DNA of 64,000 bases from Microbacterium abyssi (GCF_015277895.1 NZ_CP063815.1:620001-684000); one strand, 5' to 3'. Positions 27,471 to 36,298 are shown, numbered from the stretch's first letter. Made by a program: numbers and translations. Notes: a model not told the origin generated them from the sequence alone.

Positions 27471-29309
27471 ATGACGACGTTCGTTCCGCGCAATCCGCAA
27501 GCGCCGCTCACGGGCGGTGCGACCTCGAAGCCGCGCCGCCGTTCACGCTGGATGAGCCTCAGCGGCGTCGCCGCCCTCGTCGGCATCGCCGTGCTGCTGA
27601 CGATCGCAGTCATCGGGCCGGACGTCTGGACTCAGGCGGCGACGGAGCGCAACATCGCGGAGCGCTGGGCCTCCGCGAGCCTTGAGCATCCGTTCGGCAC
27701 GGATGACATCGGACGCGACATCTTCGCCCGTGTCATGGTCGCCACCCGGCTGTCGCTGCTGCTGACGATCGGCGCGACGGCGATGCTCGTCGGTGGCGGG
27801 CTCATCATCGGTCTCACAGCGGCGATCCTGCCGAGGCCTGCGCGTCGCTCCCTCATCTGGGTGATGGACATGCTGCTGGCCTTCCCCTGGCTGCTGCTGG
27901 TGCTGTTCTTCACAGTGATCTGGGACGCCTCGGCGACGGGAGCGATGCTCGCGATCGGTCTGGCGGGGATCCCCAGCATCACGCGCCTGGTCTACAACAT
28001 GGCCTCCTCCGTGTCCGATCAGGATTACGTGCGCGCCGCCCGCGTCGTCGGGGTGGGGCCGGTCGGCATCATGTTCAAGCACGTGCTGCCGAACATCGCC
28101 AATCCGCTGCTCGTGCAGTCGGCGGCATCGGCGAGCGTCACTCTGCTGTCGTTCGCCGCACTGTCCTTCCTCGGGCTCGGCGTCCAAGCGCCCGAGTATG
28201 ACTGGGGGCGGCTGCTGAACGAGGGGCTCGGTCATCTGTACACCAACCCGATGGCGGCGGTCGGGCCGGGCATCGCGATCGTCTTCGCCGGTCTGGTGTT
28301 CACGATGGTCGCCGAGGCGATCGCTGATCAGCCGGGCCAGGGAGTCCGCGCGGTGGCGCGAACAGGACGCGGCGCAGCGCTGGCCGGGCTCGGGTCGCGC
28401 CGCGGCACCCCACCGGCCGCGGCTCGTGGAGGCGACGCAGCGCCGCTTGCAGAGGTGCGGCAGCTGCGCGTCGCCTTCCCCGACGGTGACGGGGGTGTCG
28501 TGGAACGGGTGCGCGGTGTCGACCTGAGCGTCGGAGCGGGAGAGATCGTCGGAATCGTCGGCGAGTCCGGGTCGGGAAAGTCGCTGACGGCGATGGCGCT
28601 GGCCGGTCTTCTGGATGCCCCCGCGATCGTCACAGCGGAGGAGCGGCGCTTCGACGACATCGATATGGCGGCCCGGCTGGGCCCTGCCGCCCGGAAGCGG
28701 CTCGGCGTCGAACTCGGCGTGATCTTCCAAGATCCGCTCACGTCGCTGAATCCGGCGCTCACCATCGGTCGCCAGCTCACCGAGGTGCCGCAGCAGCATC
28801 TCGGCATGAGCCGTTCCGAGGCTCGCAAGCGTGCTGTGGACGGATTGGATGCCGTCGGCATCCCGAACCCCGCCGAGCGCCTCCGCGACTATCCGCACCA
28901 GTTCTCCGGCGGAATGCGCCAGCGCGCCATGATCGGCATGGCGCTGACGGGGCACCCGCGCCTCATCATCGCCGACGAGCCGACCACGGCCCTCGATGTG
29001 ACAGTCCAGCGGCAGGTGCTCGGCGTGCTGCGCCGCGCGCAGCGCGCGACCGGGGCCGGCATCGTCTTCATCTCGCACGACATCGCCCTCGTCTCGGGGT
29101 TCTGCGACCGCGTCGTGGTGATGAAGGACGGTGAGATCGTCGAGCAGCTCGATGCCGCGCGCATCAAGGAGCAGGCGACGCATCCGTACACGAGAGGGCT
29201 GATCGCGTGTCTGCCCGACATGCACTCCGACCGCACCCGACCGCTTCCGGTCATCGGCGACGAGTTGCCGGCCGAACCCGCTCCCGCACCCGTGGAGGTG
29301 TCGCTGTGA
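27471..29309 (+). CDS. Fused ABC transporter permease-ATPase (DppC-DppD type)
   Basis: 612 aa, a natural fusion of two proteins that are usually separate. Residues 1-285 are a DppC-like permease (HPFGTDDIGRDIFARVM; EAA loop around YVRAARVVGVGPVGIMFKHV). A Gly/Ala/Arg-rich linker (about 290-325) joins it to a DppD-like ATPase with Walker A GESGSGKS near 364, signature FSGGMRQR near 478 and Walker B LIIADEPT near 497. The downstream gene supplies the partner ATPase. The reading frame is continuous, so this is not two genes joined by a lost stop without a linker. Confidence 0.9.
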   Translation: MTTFVPRNPQAPLTGGATSKPRRRSRWMSLSGVAALVGIAVLLTIAVIGPDVWTQAATERNIAERWASASLEHPFGTDDIGRDIFARVMVATRLSLLLTIGATAMLVGGGLIIGLTAAILPRPARRSLIWVMDMLLAFPWLLLVLFFTVIWDASATGAMLAIGLAGIPSITRLVYNMASSVSDQDYVRAARVVGVGPVGIMFKHVLPNIANPLLVQSAASASVTLLSFAALSFLGLGVQAPEYDWGRLLNEGLGHLYTNPMAAVGPGIAIVFAGLVFTMVAEAIADQPGQGVRAVARTGRGAALAGLGSRRGTPPAAARGGDAAPLAEVRQLRVAFPDGDGGVVERVRGVDLSVGAGEIVGIVGESGSGKSLTAMALAGLLDAPAIVTAEERRFDDIDMAARLGPAARKRLGVELGVIFQDPLTSLNPALTIGRQLTEVPQQHLGMSRSEARKRAVDGLDAVGIPNPAERLRDYPHQFSGGMRQRAMIGMALTGHPRLIIADEPTTALDVTVQRQVLGVLRRAQRATGAGIVFISHDIALVSGFCDRVVVMKDGEIVEQLDAARIKEQATHPYTRGLIACLPDMHSDRTRPLPVIGDELPAEPAPAPVEVSL

Positions 29310-30079
29310 ACGCACTCGAGATCGAAGACCTGCAGATCAGGTACGGACGCCGTGAGGTCGTGTCCGGAGTGTCCCTCGCGATTCCCGCCGGGCGGACACT
29401 GGGGCTGGTCGGCGAGTCCGGTTCAGGGAAGTCCACCGTCGCCAATGCCGCCGTCGGGCTGGCGCCGATCCACGCCGGCGACATCCGCGTGCACGGCGTG
29501 AGCTCGGTCGGACGACGCCGCTCGGCCAGGACTGCTCGCCGTCGCATCCAGATGGTGTTCCAGGACCCCTTCTCGTCCCTGGATCCGAAGATGCCGATCG
29601 GCGAATCCATCGCCGAGGGGCTCAAAGCCGCCGAACATGACATGTCCCGCGCCGCACGTCGCGATCGAGTCGCCGAGCTGCTGGAGCAGGTCGGTATGGA
29701 CCCGGGGCGCGCGGATGAGCTGCCGAAGTCGTTCTCCGGCGGTCAGCGCCAGCGGATCACGATCGCCAGAGCGCTCGCCGGTGAGCCCGAGATCCTCATC
29801 GCCGATGAGGTCACGAGCGCCCTCGACGTCTCCGTGCAGTCCACGGTGCTGAACCTGCTGCGTGACCTGCAGCAGCGCCTGGGGCTGACGATGCTGTTCA
29901 TCTCTCACAACCTTGCGGTCGTCCGGTACGTCAGCGATGACATCGCCGTGATGCGCAACGGGCACATCGTCGAATACGGGCCGACGGATGAGCTGCTCGC
30001 CGACCCTGCTGAGCCGTACACGCGGGAGTTGCTGGAAGCAGTCCCGGTGCTGGGCGAGCGCATGGTGCTCAGCGCTTGA
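29306..30079 (+). CDS. Dipeptide-type ABC transporter ATP-binding protein (DppF-like)
   Basis: 257 aa. Walker A is GESGSGKST near residue 36, Q-loop FQDPFSSLDP, signature SFSGGQRQR, Walker B EILIADEVTSALD and H-loop FISHNLAVV. The GTG start overlaps the stop of the permease-ATPase fusion (GTGA), so the two ATPase halves are translationally linked. The protein lacks the long oligopeptide C-terminal extension with Fe-S cysteines found in some DppF proteins. Confidence 0.9.
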   Translation: MNALEIEDLQIRYGRREVVSGVSLAIPAGRTLGLVGESGSGKSTVANAAVGLAPIHAGDIRVHGVSSVGRRRSARTARRRIQMVFQDPFSSLDPKMPIGESIAEGLKAAEHDMSRAARRDRVAELLEQVGMDPGRADELPKSFSGGQRQRITIARALAGEPEILIADEVTSALDVSVQSTVLNLLRDLQQRLGLTMLFISHNLAVVRYVSDDIAVMRNGHIVEYGPTDELLADPAEPYTRELLEAVPVLGERMVLSA

Positions 30080-30131
30080 TCCGCTCAGCGACTGATCCGT
30101 TAAGCGGCTGCGAACGGGAGAGGACGTTGAC

Positions 30132-31310
30132 GTGACGACACGTTTCGAGGCTGCGGGCCTGCTCGACGACCTGGTCGCCGTGCGGCGTGAACTGCACACC
30201 GCCGTGGAGATCGGGCTCGAGCTGCCTCGCACGCAGGCCATCCTGCTGCGCGAGCTGGCGGGCCTCGGGCTGGAGGTCAGCACCGGGCGTTCGCTGTCGT
30301 CGGTGACCGCGGTACTCCGCGGCGGGATGCCGGGCCCGGTCGTGCTGCTTCGCGCCGATATGGACGGTCTTCCCGTGACCGAGGCCACCGGCCTGGTCTT
30401 CGCGTCCACCTCCGGTGCCATGCACGCCTGCGGCCATGATCTGCACATGGCAGGGCTCCTCGGTGCAGTGCGGCTTCTCACCGCCCGACAGGCAGAGCTT
30501 CCCGGCACCGTCGTCTTCATGTTCCAGCCGGGTGAGGAAGGCCAGGCCGGAGGCCGCATCATGCTCGAGGAGGGTGTGCTGGAGGCGGCGGGGGAGCGGC
30601 CGGTCGCCGCCTTCGCGATCCATGTGGAGTGCACTGTTCCGCGCGGCGAGCTCGTCACCCGGGCAGGATCGATGATGGCCAGCGCCAGTGCGCTGCGCAT
30701 GACTCTGCGCGGAACCGGAGGCCACGCGGCGTTCCCGCAGAACGCGATCGATCCGGTCCCGGTGGCTGCACAGCTCATCCTCGCCGTTCAGGCTTTCAGC
30801 GCACGGCGGCTGCCGGCCACCGATCAGGCGGTGATCTCGATCACGCGGCTCTCCAGCGATTCGGCTGCCAGCAACGTGCTGGCGGCGGAGGTGCACCTGG
30901 AGGCCAACATCCGCACGCTGTCCAAGGCGACGCTCGAGATCATCCGCACCCAGCTGCCCGTGATGCTGACCGGTATCGCCGAGGCGAACGGATGCACACT
31001 CGAGGCCGAGTTCATCGCGTCGTACCCGGTGACCTACAACGACCCTGGCGAGACGGCTTTCGCGCTGACGGTCCTCGATGAGCTGGTCGGCGCTGAGCGG
31101 GTGACCCGGCTGGAGGCGCCCTCGATGGCCTCGGAGGACTTCTCGTACGTGCTCGAGGAGGTGCCGGGAACGCTCGTGTTCCTGGGCGCGGCGCCCGATG
31201 AAGGATCGGGGCCGTTGCACTCCGAGCACGCGGTCTTCGACGACGGCGTGCTGGGGCTGCAGGCATCCGTGCTCGCCGAGCTCGCCTGGCGGCGCCTGGA
31301 GCGAGCGTGA
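30132..31310 (+). CDS. M20 family amidohydrolase/carboxypeptidase (IAA-amino acid/hippurate hydrolase type)
   Basis: 392 aa. The M20 peptidase pattern is clear: LLRADMDGLPVTE with the first metal Asp, AMHACGHDLHMAGLLG, MFQPGEEGQAGG with the catalytic Glu pair, and a dimerisation domain with GTGGHAAFPQNAIDPV. Family members remove acyl groups from N-acyl amino acids or cleave hippurate-like amides. It follows the ABC transporter by 52 bases in the same direction and probably cleaves the imported compound. The start is a GTG at 30132. Confidence 0.88.
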   Translation: MTTRFEAAGLLDDLVAVRRELHTAVEIGLELPRTQAILLRELAGLGLEVSTGRSLSSVTAVLRGGMPGPVVLLRADMDGLPVTEATGLVFASTSGAMHACGHDLHMAGLLGAVRLLTARQAELPGTVVFMFQPGEEGQAGGRIMLEEGVLEAAGERPVAAFAIHVECTVPRGELVTRAGSMMASASALRMTLRGTGGHAAFPQNAIDPVPVAAQLILAVQAFSARRLPATDQAVISITRLSSDSAASNVLAAEVHLEANIRTLSKATLEIIRTQLPVMLTGIAEANGCTLEAEFIASYPVTYNDPGETAFALTVLDELVGAERVTRLEAPSMASEDFSYVLEEVPGTLVFLGAAPDEGSGPLHSEHAVFDDGVLGLQASVLAELAWRRLERA

Positions 31311-31517
31311 CGTGCGTCCGATCGGCGGGTAAACTCGCCCCGTGCTGTTCTGTGTGAGCGCCCCTCAGGCGCGGAAGGCGGTCGCAGGCGCATCGCGCGC
31401 CGGCGGCAGAGGCTGAGCATCGGCCGGAGGCGGATCCCCGTCCCCGGCAGATCGTCGTACCCGGCATCCATCTGAGCGATGCCGGCTCATCCTCGAGTCT
31501 GAACAGAGAGCATCATC
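31311..31517. other. Intergenic region, no clear feature
   Basis: This 207-base stretch separates the M20 gene from the FBP-domain gene. It contains several short GC-rich dyads but no reading frame with a credible start and no motif I recognise. It should hold the end of the transporter operon and the promoter of the FBP-domain gene. Confidence 0.4.
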
Positions 31518-32003
31518 ATGCGTCCCCTCACCGAGCGCGACATCCGCGCATCCTTCATCAACGCCTCCCGCAAGGAGGTCTCCTCCCTGACTCTGCCGTC
31601 CGGCTTCGTCGAGATCGACTTCGATCGGCTCGACTTCCTGGGCTGGTCGGATCAGAAGTTCGCCCGCCGCGCCTATGTGGTCACCGAGGTCGACGGCGTG
31701 CTCACCGGCGCGCTTCTCCAACGTGCGGAGCAGCGCGTGCTCGCTCGAGCCCAGTGCTCGTGGTGCGATGACGTCACGCTCCGAAACGACGTGCAGTTCT
31801 TCTCCGCCCGCAAGGCCGGTGCCGCCGGGCGCAACGGCGACACCATCGGCACGCTCGCGTGCGCCGAGTTCGGGTGCTCGCACAACGTCCGGCTGCTGCC
31901 GCCGCTCGCCTACGAGGGCTTCGATCGAGAGGCCGCACGGGATCAGCGCATCGAGCGGCTCGGCGAGAACGTCAGGGCGTTCCTGCGCGCAGTCGCCGAC
32001 TGA
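31518..32003 (+). CDS. FBP-domain zinc-binding protein
   Basis: 161 aa actinobacterial protein with the elongation factor G-binding/FBP C-terminal treble-clef domain. The Cys pair in CSWCDD (near residue 82) and a second Cys pair in LACAEFGCSH (near residue 116) build a zinc finger, and RAYVV plus NVRLLPPL flank it. The fold is related to FusB-type proteins that bind EF-G, but for most actinobacterial members no role is shown. It is a single gene, convergent with the kynurenine operon. Confidence 0.85.
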   Translation: MRPLTERDIRASFINASRKEVSSLTLPSGFVEIDFDRLDFLGWSDQKFARRAYVVTEVDGVLTGALLQRAEQRVLARAQCSWCDDVTLRNDVQFFSARKAGAAGRNGDTIGTLACAEFGCSHNVRLLPPLAYEGFDREAARDQRIERLGENVRAFLRAVAD

Positions 32004-32038
32004 GCCCTCACTGTTGAGCGGAGGCTGCGGCCTTTCCC

Positions 32039-32115
32039 TGCGGGTCGTTGAGCGAAGGCGGCGGAGCCGCCGAGACGAAACGCGTTGAGCGACGAGCGCA
32101 GCGAGGAATCGAAGC
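32039..32115. repeat. Half copy (B) of the convergent-gap inverted-repeat family
   Basis: Carries only the left arm of the element: GCGGGTCGTTGAGCG, then a local GGCGGCGGAGCCGCC hairpin, GAGACGAAACGCGTTGAGCGA and a final AATCGAAGC. It lies in the 129-base gap between the FBP gene and the convergent kynU gene. A further partial match (GTTGAGCGGAGGC) stands just before it at 32013. Confidence 0.8.
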
Positions 32116-32132
32116 GTACCTTCGGCCCCAGC

Positions 32133-33344
32133 TCAGCTCAGCTCATCGCGCACGGCCAGCACGCCGCTGAGCGCCTCCGCGTACGAGGTGCTCAGCGGCG
32201 ACAGCCCGAGGCGGATGCCGTCGGGGAAGCGGAAGTCCGGGATCACGCCGTCCGCCCACAGCCGCTTCGTCACCTCGGCGAAGTCGGGGTGGCCGATCGT
32301 GACGTGTCCGCCGCGGAGCGCGGCATCCCTCGGGCTGAGCAGCCGCACGCCGAGCGGTGTCAGCTCCTCGTCGACGGCGCGCACGACGAGGTCGGTGAGC
32401 GCCTTCGACTTCTCCCGCACGGCGGCGATGGTCGCCTCCTCGATCAGGTCGAGCATGCCCTGCATGGCCAGCATCCCGAGCACCGGTGGGGTGCCGCTGA
32501 TGAACTGACGGATGCCGGCGGCCGGCGCGTACGCGGAGCCCATCGCGAACACGTCGCCTGCGCCCATCCATCCCTGGATGGGCTGGCGCAGCAGGCCGTG
32601 GTGGCGCGCGTTCACATAGGCGAATGCGGGGGCGCCCGGACCGCCGTTGAGGTACTTGTAGGTGCATCCGACGGCGAGGTCGACGCCGCATTCGTCGAGC
32701 TCGACCGGGATCACGCCCACCGAGTGGCACAGATCCCACAGCATGAGCGCTCCCGCGTGGTGCACGGCATCCGTGATCGCCCTCATGTCGGCGAGCGCCC
32801 CGGAGCGATAGTCGACGTGGCTGAGGACGACGAGAGCGGTGCTCTCGGACAGAGCGGCTTCGACGTCGGCGAGCTGCACGCCGGCGACCGGGTCGGGGCT
32901 GATCCACCGCAGCGTCAGCCCGCGCTCTGCCGCGATGCCCTCGGCGATGAACCGGTCGGTGGGGAAGTTGCCCTCCTCGATCACGATCTCCGATCGGTCT
33001 GGAGATGCATCGACCGCCGCGCGCATCAGCTTGTACAGCAGCACCGTGGTGGAGTCGGCGACGACCGTCTGACCCGCCGCCGCGCCTATCGCGACCCGGC
33101 CGATGCGGTCGCCGAGCTGGATCGGCAACTCCATCCACTGCTCGTCCCACGAGCGGATCAGTCGCGTTCCCCAGTCCTCGCGCACGAACGCGGCGAGGCG
33201 ATCCGGCAGCTCCCGCAGCGGACGGCCCAGCGAGTTGCCGTCGAGGTACGCGCTGACACCTGCGGCCGGGACGAACGCATCGAGGTGCGCGGCGAGCGGA
33301 TCGCGGGCGTCGAGGTCGCGGGCTTCGGCGGGCAGATCGGACAT
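32133..33344 (-). CDS. kynU: Kynureninase
   Basis: 403 aa PLP enzyme that cleaves kynurenine to anthranilate and alanine. Typical features: YLDGNSLGRPL at the N-terminus, DSTTVLLYKLMRA, VVLSHVDYRSG, LWDLCHSVGVIPV with the cofactor Asp, and the Schiff-base Lys in VGCTYKYLNGGPGAPAF. The substrate loop GWMGAGDVFAMG follows. It is last in the kynA operon and starts one base before the stop codon of the amidohydrolase upstream. Confidence 0.95.
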   Translation of the reverse strand: MSDLPAEARDLDARDPLAAHLDAFVPAAGVSAYLDGNSLGRPLRELPDRLAAFVREDWGTRLIRSWDEQWMELPIQLGDRIGRVAIGAAAGQTVVADSTTVLLYKLMRAAVDASPDRSEIVIEEGNFPTDRFIAEGIAAERGLTLRWISPDPVAGVQLADVEAALSESTALVVLSHVDYRSGALADMRAITDAVHHAGALMLWDLCHSVGVIPVELDECGVDLAVGCTYKYLNGGPGAPAFAYVNARHHGLLRQPIQGWMGAGDVFAMGSAYAPAAGIRQFISGTPPVLGMLAMQGMLDLIEEATIAAVREKSKALTDLVVRAVDEELTPLGVRLLSPRDAALRGGHVTIGHPDFAEVTKRLWADGVIPDFRFPDGIRLGLSPLSTSYAEALSGVLAVRDELS

Positions 33345-34205
33345 TCAGGCCTCCAGATCGGCGGGAGTGAGGGGACGTGCCAGCAGAGGATCGAACGCGT
33401 CGCCGGGAAGGAAGAGCCACGGCTCACCTGTCAGAGGGGCGAGGGCGCGCAGCAGATCCTCGCCGTCGATCCCGGCTTCGCGGAGCGCTGCGATCTCGTG
33501 AGGATTCAGCCCCGCCGGGGTGGAGCCGTTGCCCATGTCGGTCCCGTACAGCACGGTCCCGCCCGCCTCGTAGAACCGGCGGACGTTGTCGACCGCGATC
33601 TCGTAGGCCTCATCGCCGTGGATCGCGAGGGTGGAGACCCATTCCGCGGATTCCGCCTGCAGATCGATCTCGGGCTCGGTCAGCCGCTCGGTGAACGGCG
33701 CATGGGCGAGCCTGGTCGCGCCCATGCGGACCACCCGCTGCGCCTCGCCCGCGCCTTCCGCGTGCGCGACGACGGGCATCCCGCTCGCCGCGCTCAGCCT
33801 GACGATCTCCCGGAACAGCTCATCCGTGAACACCGGCCCCGCCGTGCTGTTGCCGGCGACCTTGATGCAGGAGGCGCCGGCATCCTTCATCTCGGCGACC
33901 GCGCGGGCCGCGGCATCCGCATCGGCGATCTCCCGCACCGAACCCGTCGGTGCCCACGAGCGGTCGGAGGGGTAGCCGCCGGGCGGGGTGAGGAACGCCC
34001 CCGCGAAGGCGATCTCGACGCCGCGCTCGTCCCACTCCGGAGACGTCGCGGCTGCGGCCAGCACCTCCGGGTTCCCACCGAGGTCGATGACCCGACCGAG
34101 CACCGATCCCGCCAGGCCGGAGGGATCGATGAGCTGCACATGCACGTGATGGTCGGTGAATGCGCCGGTGATGAAGCCGCCGGGCACACGGCGCACCCCC
34201 CGCAT
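33345..34205 (-). CDS. Amidohydrolase family protein inside the kynurenine operon
   Basis: 286 aa, a compact amidohydrolase. The metal site is TDHHVHVQL near the N-terminus, SCIKVAGNSTAGPVF may hold the bridging Lys, VVAHAEG carries a metal His, and LYGTDMGNGS carries the final Asp. It lies between kynA and kynU with a 4-base ATGA overlap to kynA. No standard kynurenine formamidase (KynB) is in the operon, so this enzyme is a candidate for hydrolysing N-formylkynurenine. It might also process another tryptophan-derived amide. Confidence 0.8.
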   Translation of the reverse strand: MRGVRRVPGGFITGAFTDHHVHVQLIDPSGLAGSVLGRVIDLGGNPEVLAAAATSPEWDERGVEIAFAGAFLTPPGGYPSDRSWAPTGSVREIADADAAARAVAEMKDAGASCIKVAGNSTAGPVFTDELFREIVRLSAASGMPVVAHAEGAGEAQRVVRMGATRLAHAPFTERLTEPEIDLQAESAEWVSTLAIHGDEAYEIAVDNVRRFYEAGGTVLYGTDMGNGSTPAGLNPHEIAALREAGIDGEDLLRALAPLTGEPWLFLPGDAFDPLLARPLTPADLEA

Positions 34206-35089
34206 CACGCTCCGATCTCGGTGCGCACCGTATACAGCTCGGGGAAGAAGGTCAGCTCGAGCGCCCGCTGCAGGAACCCGACGCCGCTCGACCCGCCGGT
34301 ACCCGGCTTCATCCCGATCGTGCGGGTGACGGTCTTCAGGTGGCGGAAGCGCCAGAACTGGAAGTTGTCCTCCAGGTCGACGAGATCCTCGCAGGCCTCG
34401 TAGAGATCCCAGTGGGTGTGCGGATGCTCGTAGATCTCGCGGATCGCCGGCACGAGCGAGGGGTGCGGTCGGTACGGCTCGCGGACGTCGCGCTCGAGGA
34501 TCTCGGCCGGGATCGGGATGCCGCGCCGCGACGCGTACCGCAGGAACTCGTCGTACAGCGTCGGTCGCTCGAACTCGGTCGTCAGAAGCGCGAGGTTCGC
34601 CGGGTGATCGCGGAACACCGACAGCATCCGCTCGTTCTTGTTGCCGAGCGCGAACTCCACCGCCCGGTACTGCACCGACTGGAATCCGGATGAGTTGCCC
34701 AGTGCCCCGCGGAACTGCGCGTACTCGGTCGGTGTGAGGGTCGCCAGCACCGACCACTGCTGCGTCATGACATCTTGGATGCGCTTGACGCGCGCCACGC
34801 GCTTGAGCGCCTCGCGCAGGTCGTCGCTCGCCAACAGGTCGCGAGCCGATGACAGCTCGTGCAGCAGCTGCTTGAGCCACAGCTCGGTGGTCTGATGCTG
34901 GATGATGAACAGCATCTCGTCGTGGTGCTGGGGCTCGCTCACAGGGTGCTGAGCGGAGAGCAGCCGGTCGAGACCGAGGTACGAACCGTAGGTCATGCGA
35001 CCGGAGAGGTCGGTGACGATCGTGTCCTCCAGCGCCCGCTGGTTGTCCGCGGAGCCGCCGGTGGAGTCGTCCGTCGAGTCAGTGCCCAT
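34205..35089 (-). CDS. kynA: Tryptophan 2,3-dioxygenase
   Basis: 294 aa haem enzyme opening the indole ring of tryptophan to N-formylkynurenine. The family pattern is strong: MTYGSYLGLDRLLSAQHP, HDEMLFIIQHQTTELWLKQLL (distal His region, split), SGFQSVQYRAVEFALGNKN, the proximal-His region FRHLKTVTRTIGMKPGTGGS and the C-terminal FFPELYTVR. GGGAG precedes ATG 35089. It is 35 bases downstream of the alpha/beta hydrolase, probably in one transcript with it and with the amidohydrolase and kynU. Confidence 0.95.
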   Translation of the reverse strand: MGTDSTDDSTGGSADNQRALEDTIVTDLSGRMTYGSYLGLDRLLSAQHPVSEPQHHDEMLFIIQHQTTELWLKQLLHELSSARDLLASDDLREALKRVARVKRIQDVMTQQWSVLATLTPTEYAQFRGALGNSSGFQSVQYRAVEFALGNKNERMLSVFRDHPANLALLTTEFERPTLYDEFLRYASRRGIPIPAEILERDVREPYRPHPSLVPAIREIYEHPHTHWDLYEACEDLVDLEDNFQFWRFRHLKTVTRTIGMKPGTGGSSGVGFLQRALELTFFPELYTVRTEIGA

Positions 35090-35124
35090 GACTCCCGAGG
35101 ATATCCCGAGCGATCGGTCCGGCG

Positions 35125-36177
35125 TCAGGGCTGAGTGGTGTGTGCAGCCAGGAAGTCGATCGTCTGCTGCAGTGCGGCCTGCGCATCCGGCATGTCGAGG
35201 TGGAACTGGTACTCGTGCGGCAGTTCCGGTTCGTGCGCTGCCGGCCAGAACAGTGTCGTCACATCCACGCCGAGCGCCTCCAGGCGCTTGGCCATCGGGA
35301 TCGACTGCAGCCAGGTCAGCCCGTCGCCGTTGCCGCCGGAGATGTACGTGGTGGGGAAGTCGGCCGTGACCCAGTCGATCGTCGACATCGTCGATCCGGT
35401 GGCGCCCTCGGCCCAGGTCCGGTCGCCGGCGTACGCCCACATCGCCGACTTCAGTCCCCAACCCCCGATGCCGTCCAGGGCCGCGAGCGCGGCGAGGTCG
35501 TAGACGCCGCAGTTGAGCACCGTCGCGACGACCTGGTCGGCATCCAGCGCCGGTTCGACGGACATGATCTCGGCGTAGGCCGGGTTCGTCATGATGGTCG
35601 CCATCTGACTGGCCAGCTGGCCTCCGGCGGAATCCCCCGCGAGCACGATCTGCGAGGGATCGACATTGAGATCTTCGGCGTTCGCGTCGATGTACGCGAG
35701 CGCCTGATTGATCTGGCCGACGGCGGTCGGATACTTGCCTTCCGGGCCGATCGTGTAGTTGACCGCGATGGTCGTGTACCCCTCGGTGGCGAGGATGCGC
35801 ATGTACGGGTCGACGTTCTCCTTCGAGCCCGAGATCCAGGCACCGCCGTGGATCCACACGATCGTCGGCAGCGGGTCGGTGGCGGATGCGGGGGTGAAGA
35901 CGTCCATGGTCGTATCGGCGCCGTCGTCACCGTAGGAGACGTCGAGCGTCTCGGTGAGCTCGATGTCGGGGACATGCTTGTCCATCTCCGCAGCCGTCGC
36001 GTCACCGCCTTGGGTGAACACGGCACGGATCACCATCGCGGAGGGCCACGGCGTGATGGCTCCGACCGCCGCCACGACGAGCACGATCGCGATGAGGATG
36101 CCGACCGTGATCTTCGTCTTGTGCCATCGGCGATGCTTCGGCTCGGCGGAAGTCTCGTCGTTCACGTGCGCGCTCAT
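35125..36177 (-). CDS. Membrane-anchored alpha/beta hydrolase (esterase/lipase HSL-like)
   Basis: 350 aa. One membrane segment (about residues 24-43, ITVGILIAIVLVVAAVGAI) after a basic N-terminus suggests an anchored, outward-facing enzyme. The catalytic domain has the oxyanion motif WIHGGAWISG, nucleophile elbow AGDSAGGQ and late Asp/His regions. The HGGxW-GxSAG pattern resembles carboxylesterases and also eukaryotic-type kynurenine formamidases. GGAGGGG precedes ATG 36177. Its place ahead of kynA hints at a role with tryptophan metabolites, but the membrane anchor argues against a simple cytoplasmic formamidase. Confidence 0.8.
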   Translation of the reverse strand: MSAHVNDETSAEPKHRRWHKTKITVGILIAIVLVVAAVGAITPWPSAMVIRAVFTQGGDATAAEMDKHVPDIELTETLDVSYGDDGADTTMDVFTPASATDPLPTIVWIHGGAWISGSKENVDPYMRILATEGYTTIAVNYTIGPEGKYPTAVGQINQALAYIDANAEDLNVDPSQIVLAGDSAGGQLASQMATIMTNPAYAEIMSVEPALDADQVVATVLNCGVYDLAALAALDGIGGWGLKSAMWAYAGDRTWAEGATGSTMSTIDWVTADFPTTYISGGNGDGLTWLQSIPMAKRLEALGVDVTTLFWPAAHEPELPHEYQFHLDMPDAQAALQQTIDFLAAHTTQP

Positions 36178-36227
36178 GTAGGCCCCTCCGGGAATCAGTG
36201 TGGCAGAGCCGAGTGAGGCTGTGCCCG

Positions 36228-36286
36228 TTCGGGTCGCACTTCTCGCCGGTGTGGCACGGGCAAAACGGCAGAAACAGCGACCCGAA
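36228..36286. repeat. 59-bp palindromic element with perfect 10-bp ends
   Basis: TTCGGGTCGC at the left end and GCGACCCGAA at the right end are perfect complements. Inside, TTCTCGCCG and CGGCAGAA extend the stem with one bulge. It lies between the alpha/beta hydrolase start and the TetR stop. It resembles a short extragenic palindrome or miniature element. Confidence 0.65.
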
Positions 36287-36298
36287 TGCTCTTGCGCC

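Noticed and set aside
31311..31517. Possible riboswitch before the FBP-domain gene
   Set aside because: Only generic GC-rich dyads; none of the conserved cores I know could be matched.
32085..34403. 772-codon plus-strand frame opposite kynU and the amidohydrolase
   Set aside because: Opposite two clear enzymes; composition typical of antisense frames in high-GC DNA.
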